Shown here: piece by piece, positions 31,361 through 32,184 of the stretch | How the letters are laid out: every line of letters starts with the position of its first letter | How positions within the stretch are numbered: position 1 is the stretch's first letter | DNA from: JASEFH01 sp034679905 | Lineage (GTDB): Archaea > Halobacteriota > Methanomicrobia > Methanomicrobiales > JACTUA01 | DNA: 32,184 bases | Reading direction: 5' to 3' | Assembly: GCA_034679905.1 (NCBI GenBank) | Contig: JAXDAH010000109.1 | Location: 1-32,184, forward strand | Notes under the pieces: model-generated | Database searches by the model: none | The model's input: only the letters and a program-made list of their open reading frames with translations | Told to the model about the DNA's origin: nothing | Made by a program: the position numbers and the translations under genes

Positions 31361-32184
31361 TCAGGCAATCAGCTCCACGAGCAGCGCGGCGGCCAGGATG
31401 GCGAGCCCGACCAGGGCGAGCGGCAGCGTGAACCTCCGCACCACGGTGGGGAACGGATCGGCAGTGATCCGCTGCATCAGCCAGAAGAAGGGGTCGCTCA
31501 CGTAGGAGAAGGTGCAGGTGCCGGCGCAGATCATCAGGAGGAGGGCGAGGGGGTGGATGGCGGCGGCGACGGGCGTGGCGCTGACCATGCCCGCGGTGAC
31601 GACCGCCGTGGTCACCCGCGATCCCTGGGCGGTCTGCACCAGCGCTGCCAGGACGAACGGGATGAACACCAGGGGCAGCACGCCGCTGAAGACCTCGAAG
31701 GCCTGTGCTGGAAACTCGCTCGCGGCGATCGTGGCACCCAGCGCCCCGGCGGCGGTGAGGTCGAAGATGATGATGCCGGCGTTCTTCGTCCCGCTGCTGA
31801 CGGCGTCCAGCCGCAGCTCCTCGCCGGCGACCAGGAGGGCGGCAGCCAGACCGGCGAGGAGCGCCAGGTTGATATCGGCGAGAAGGTGGAGCGGGGGGAC
31901 CAGGGACCCGATCAGGAAGAAGAGGACGGGGACGCCGATCGGCGACCAGGCCTGCAGGCTCGAGACGGACGGGGGGCTGCGGGGCTCCCCTGCCGGGCTC
32001 GTATGCCTGCCGCCCAGAAGGAGGATGATAGCGACGAGCAGGATCAGCGACAGGGGGATGGTGAAGTAGTCGATCGTCCAGGGCGAAGCGGCGTGGATGC
32101 CGAGGATCGAGGCGATGCTGAATACCACGGGCGACGGGTAGAGGAGCGCCAATGAGATTATGCCCCCCATGGCGGCCAGGTAGA
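31361..32184 (-). CDS. GntP-like permease, 5' part outside the window
   Basis: The frame is open to the right edge, so at least 274 residues are the C-terminal part of a gluconate/anion permease (GntP superfamily, normally about 440). Many hydrophobic segments are present: GVPVLFFLIGSLVPPLHLLA, NAGIIIFDLTAAGALGATIA, and SGVLPLVFIPFVLAALVQTAQG followed by TTAVVTAGMVSATPVAAAI. The GTCTFSYVSDPFFWLMQ segment is the conserved substrate-side region of GntP carriers (a 'SHVND' type site varied to SYVSD). It ends with a TGA at 31361 and is convergent with the zinc-ribbon gene. Substrate not determinable. Confidence 0.82.
   Translation of the reverse strand, partial: YLAAMGGIISLALLYPSPVVFSIASILGIHAASPWTIDYFTIPLSLILLVAIILLLGGRHTSPAGEPRSPPSVSSLQAWSPIGVPVLFFLIGSLVPPLHLLADINLALLAGLAAALLVAGEELRLDAVSSGTKNAGIIIFDLTAAGALGATIAASEFPAQAFEVFSGVLPLVFIPFVLAALVQTAQGSRVTTAVVTAGMVSATPVAAAIHPLALLLMICAGTCTFSYVSDPFFWLMQRITADPFPTVVRRFTLPLALVGLAILAAALLVELIA

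Overview
The window looks like a GC-rich euryarchaeal chromosome, most likely a methanogen of the Methanomicrobiales (Methanoculleus-like; the order is inferred from gene content, not from a search). The grounds are a coenzyme F420 biosynthesis gene (cofE), a group II chaperonin (thermosome), an archaeal-type ATP-dependent DNA ligase next to a PHP-domain family X polymerase, pyruvate phosphate dikinase, and archaeal TATA boxes about 25 nt before the likely transcription starts. Several genes appear to have leaderless or nearly leaderless mRNAs.

Layout. 1-6.2 kb: the 3' end of cofE, the thermosome gene, an AT-richer SAM methyltransferase and ilvD, separated by long gaps without recognisable genes. 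6.7-7.0 kb: a small single-cluster ferredoxin. 7.3-13.4 kb: an arsenic-response island. From a divergent promoter at about 11.75-11.82 kb, carrying two copies of an ArsR-type inverted repeat, one arm runs leftward (small conserved-looking protein, redox-active thioredoxin-like protein, DGC-domain zinc protein, ArsP-type permease, Acr3, tandem universal stress protein, thioredoxin-coupled arsenate reductase ArsC). The other arm starts with arsR and is followed by an AbrB-like gene that overlaps arsM. Parts of the leftward arm are damaged: Acr3 has lost its middle in frame, and the universal stress protein gene has three frame breaks. The methylation (ArsM) and permease (ArsP) genes are intact.

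13.8-19.6 kb: a zinc-ribbon membrane protein, pyruvate phosphate dikinase, a 388-residue protein probably of the six-hairpin glycosidase type, and a stand-alone ATP-cone protein. 20.0-23.6 kb: DNA ligase and PolX, overlapping by 23 nt, a likely base-excision-repair pair. 23.7-29.0 kb: mostly single small genes (hotdog thioesterase, cyclophilin-like protein, two acetyltransferase-like proteins, a zinc finger, an alpha/beta hydrolase, a membrane-anchored SagB/nitroreductase, a small membrane protein, ChaB). 29.0-31.1 kb is a decayed segment in which the N-terminal piece of a FAD-linked sugar-lactone-type oxidase meets, in inverted orientation, the N-terminal piece of an AEC-family transporter, as expected of a rearrangement breakpoint. 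31.1 kb to the end: a small zinc-ribbon protein and the 3' part of a GntP-like permease that runs off the window.

No tRNA, rRNA, CRISPR array or intact insertion sequence was recognised. The most notable content is the arsenic/organoarsenical island with its operators, its uncharacterised small members and its selective decay, and the head-to-head gene-fragment junction near 30.51 kb.
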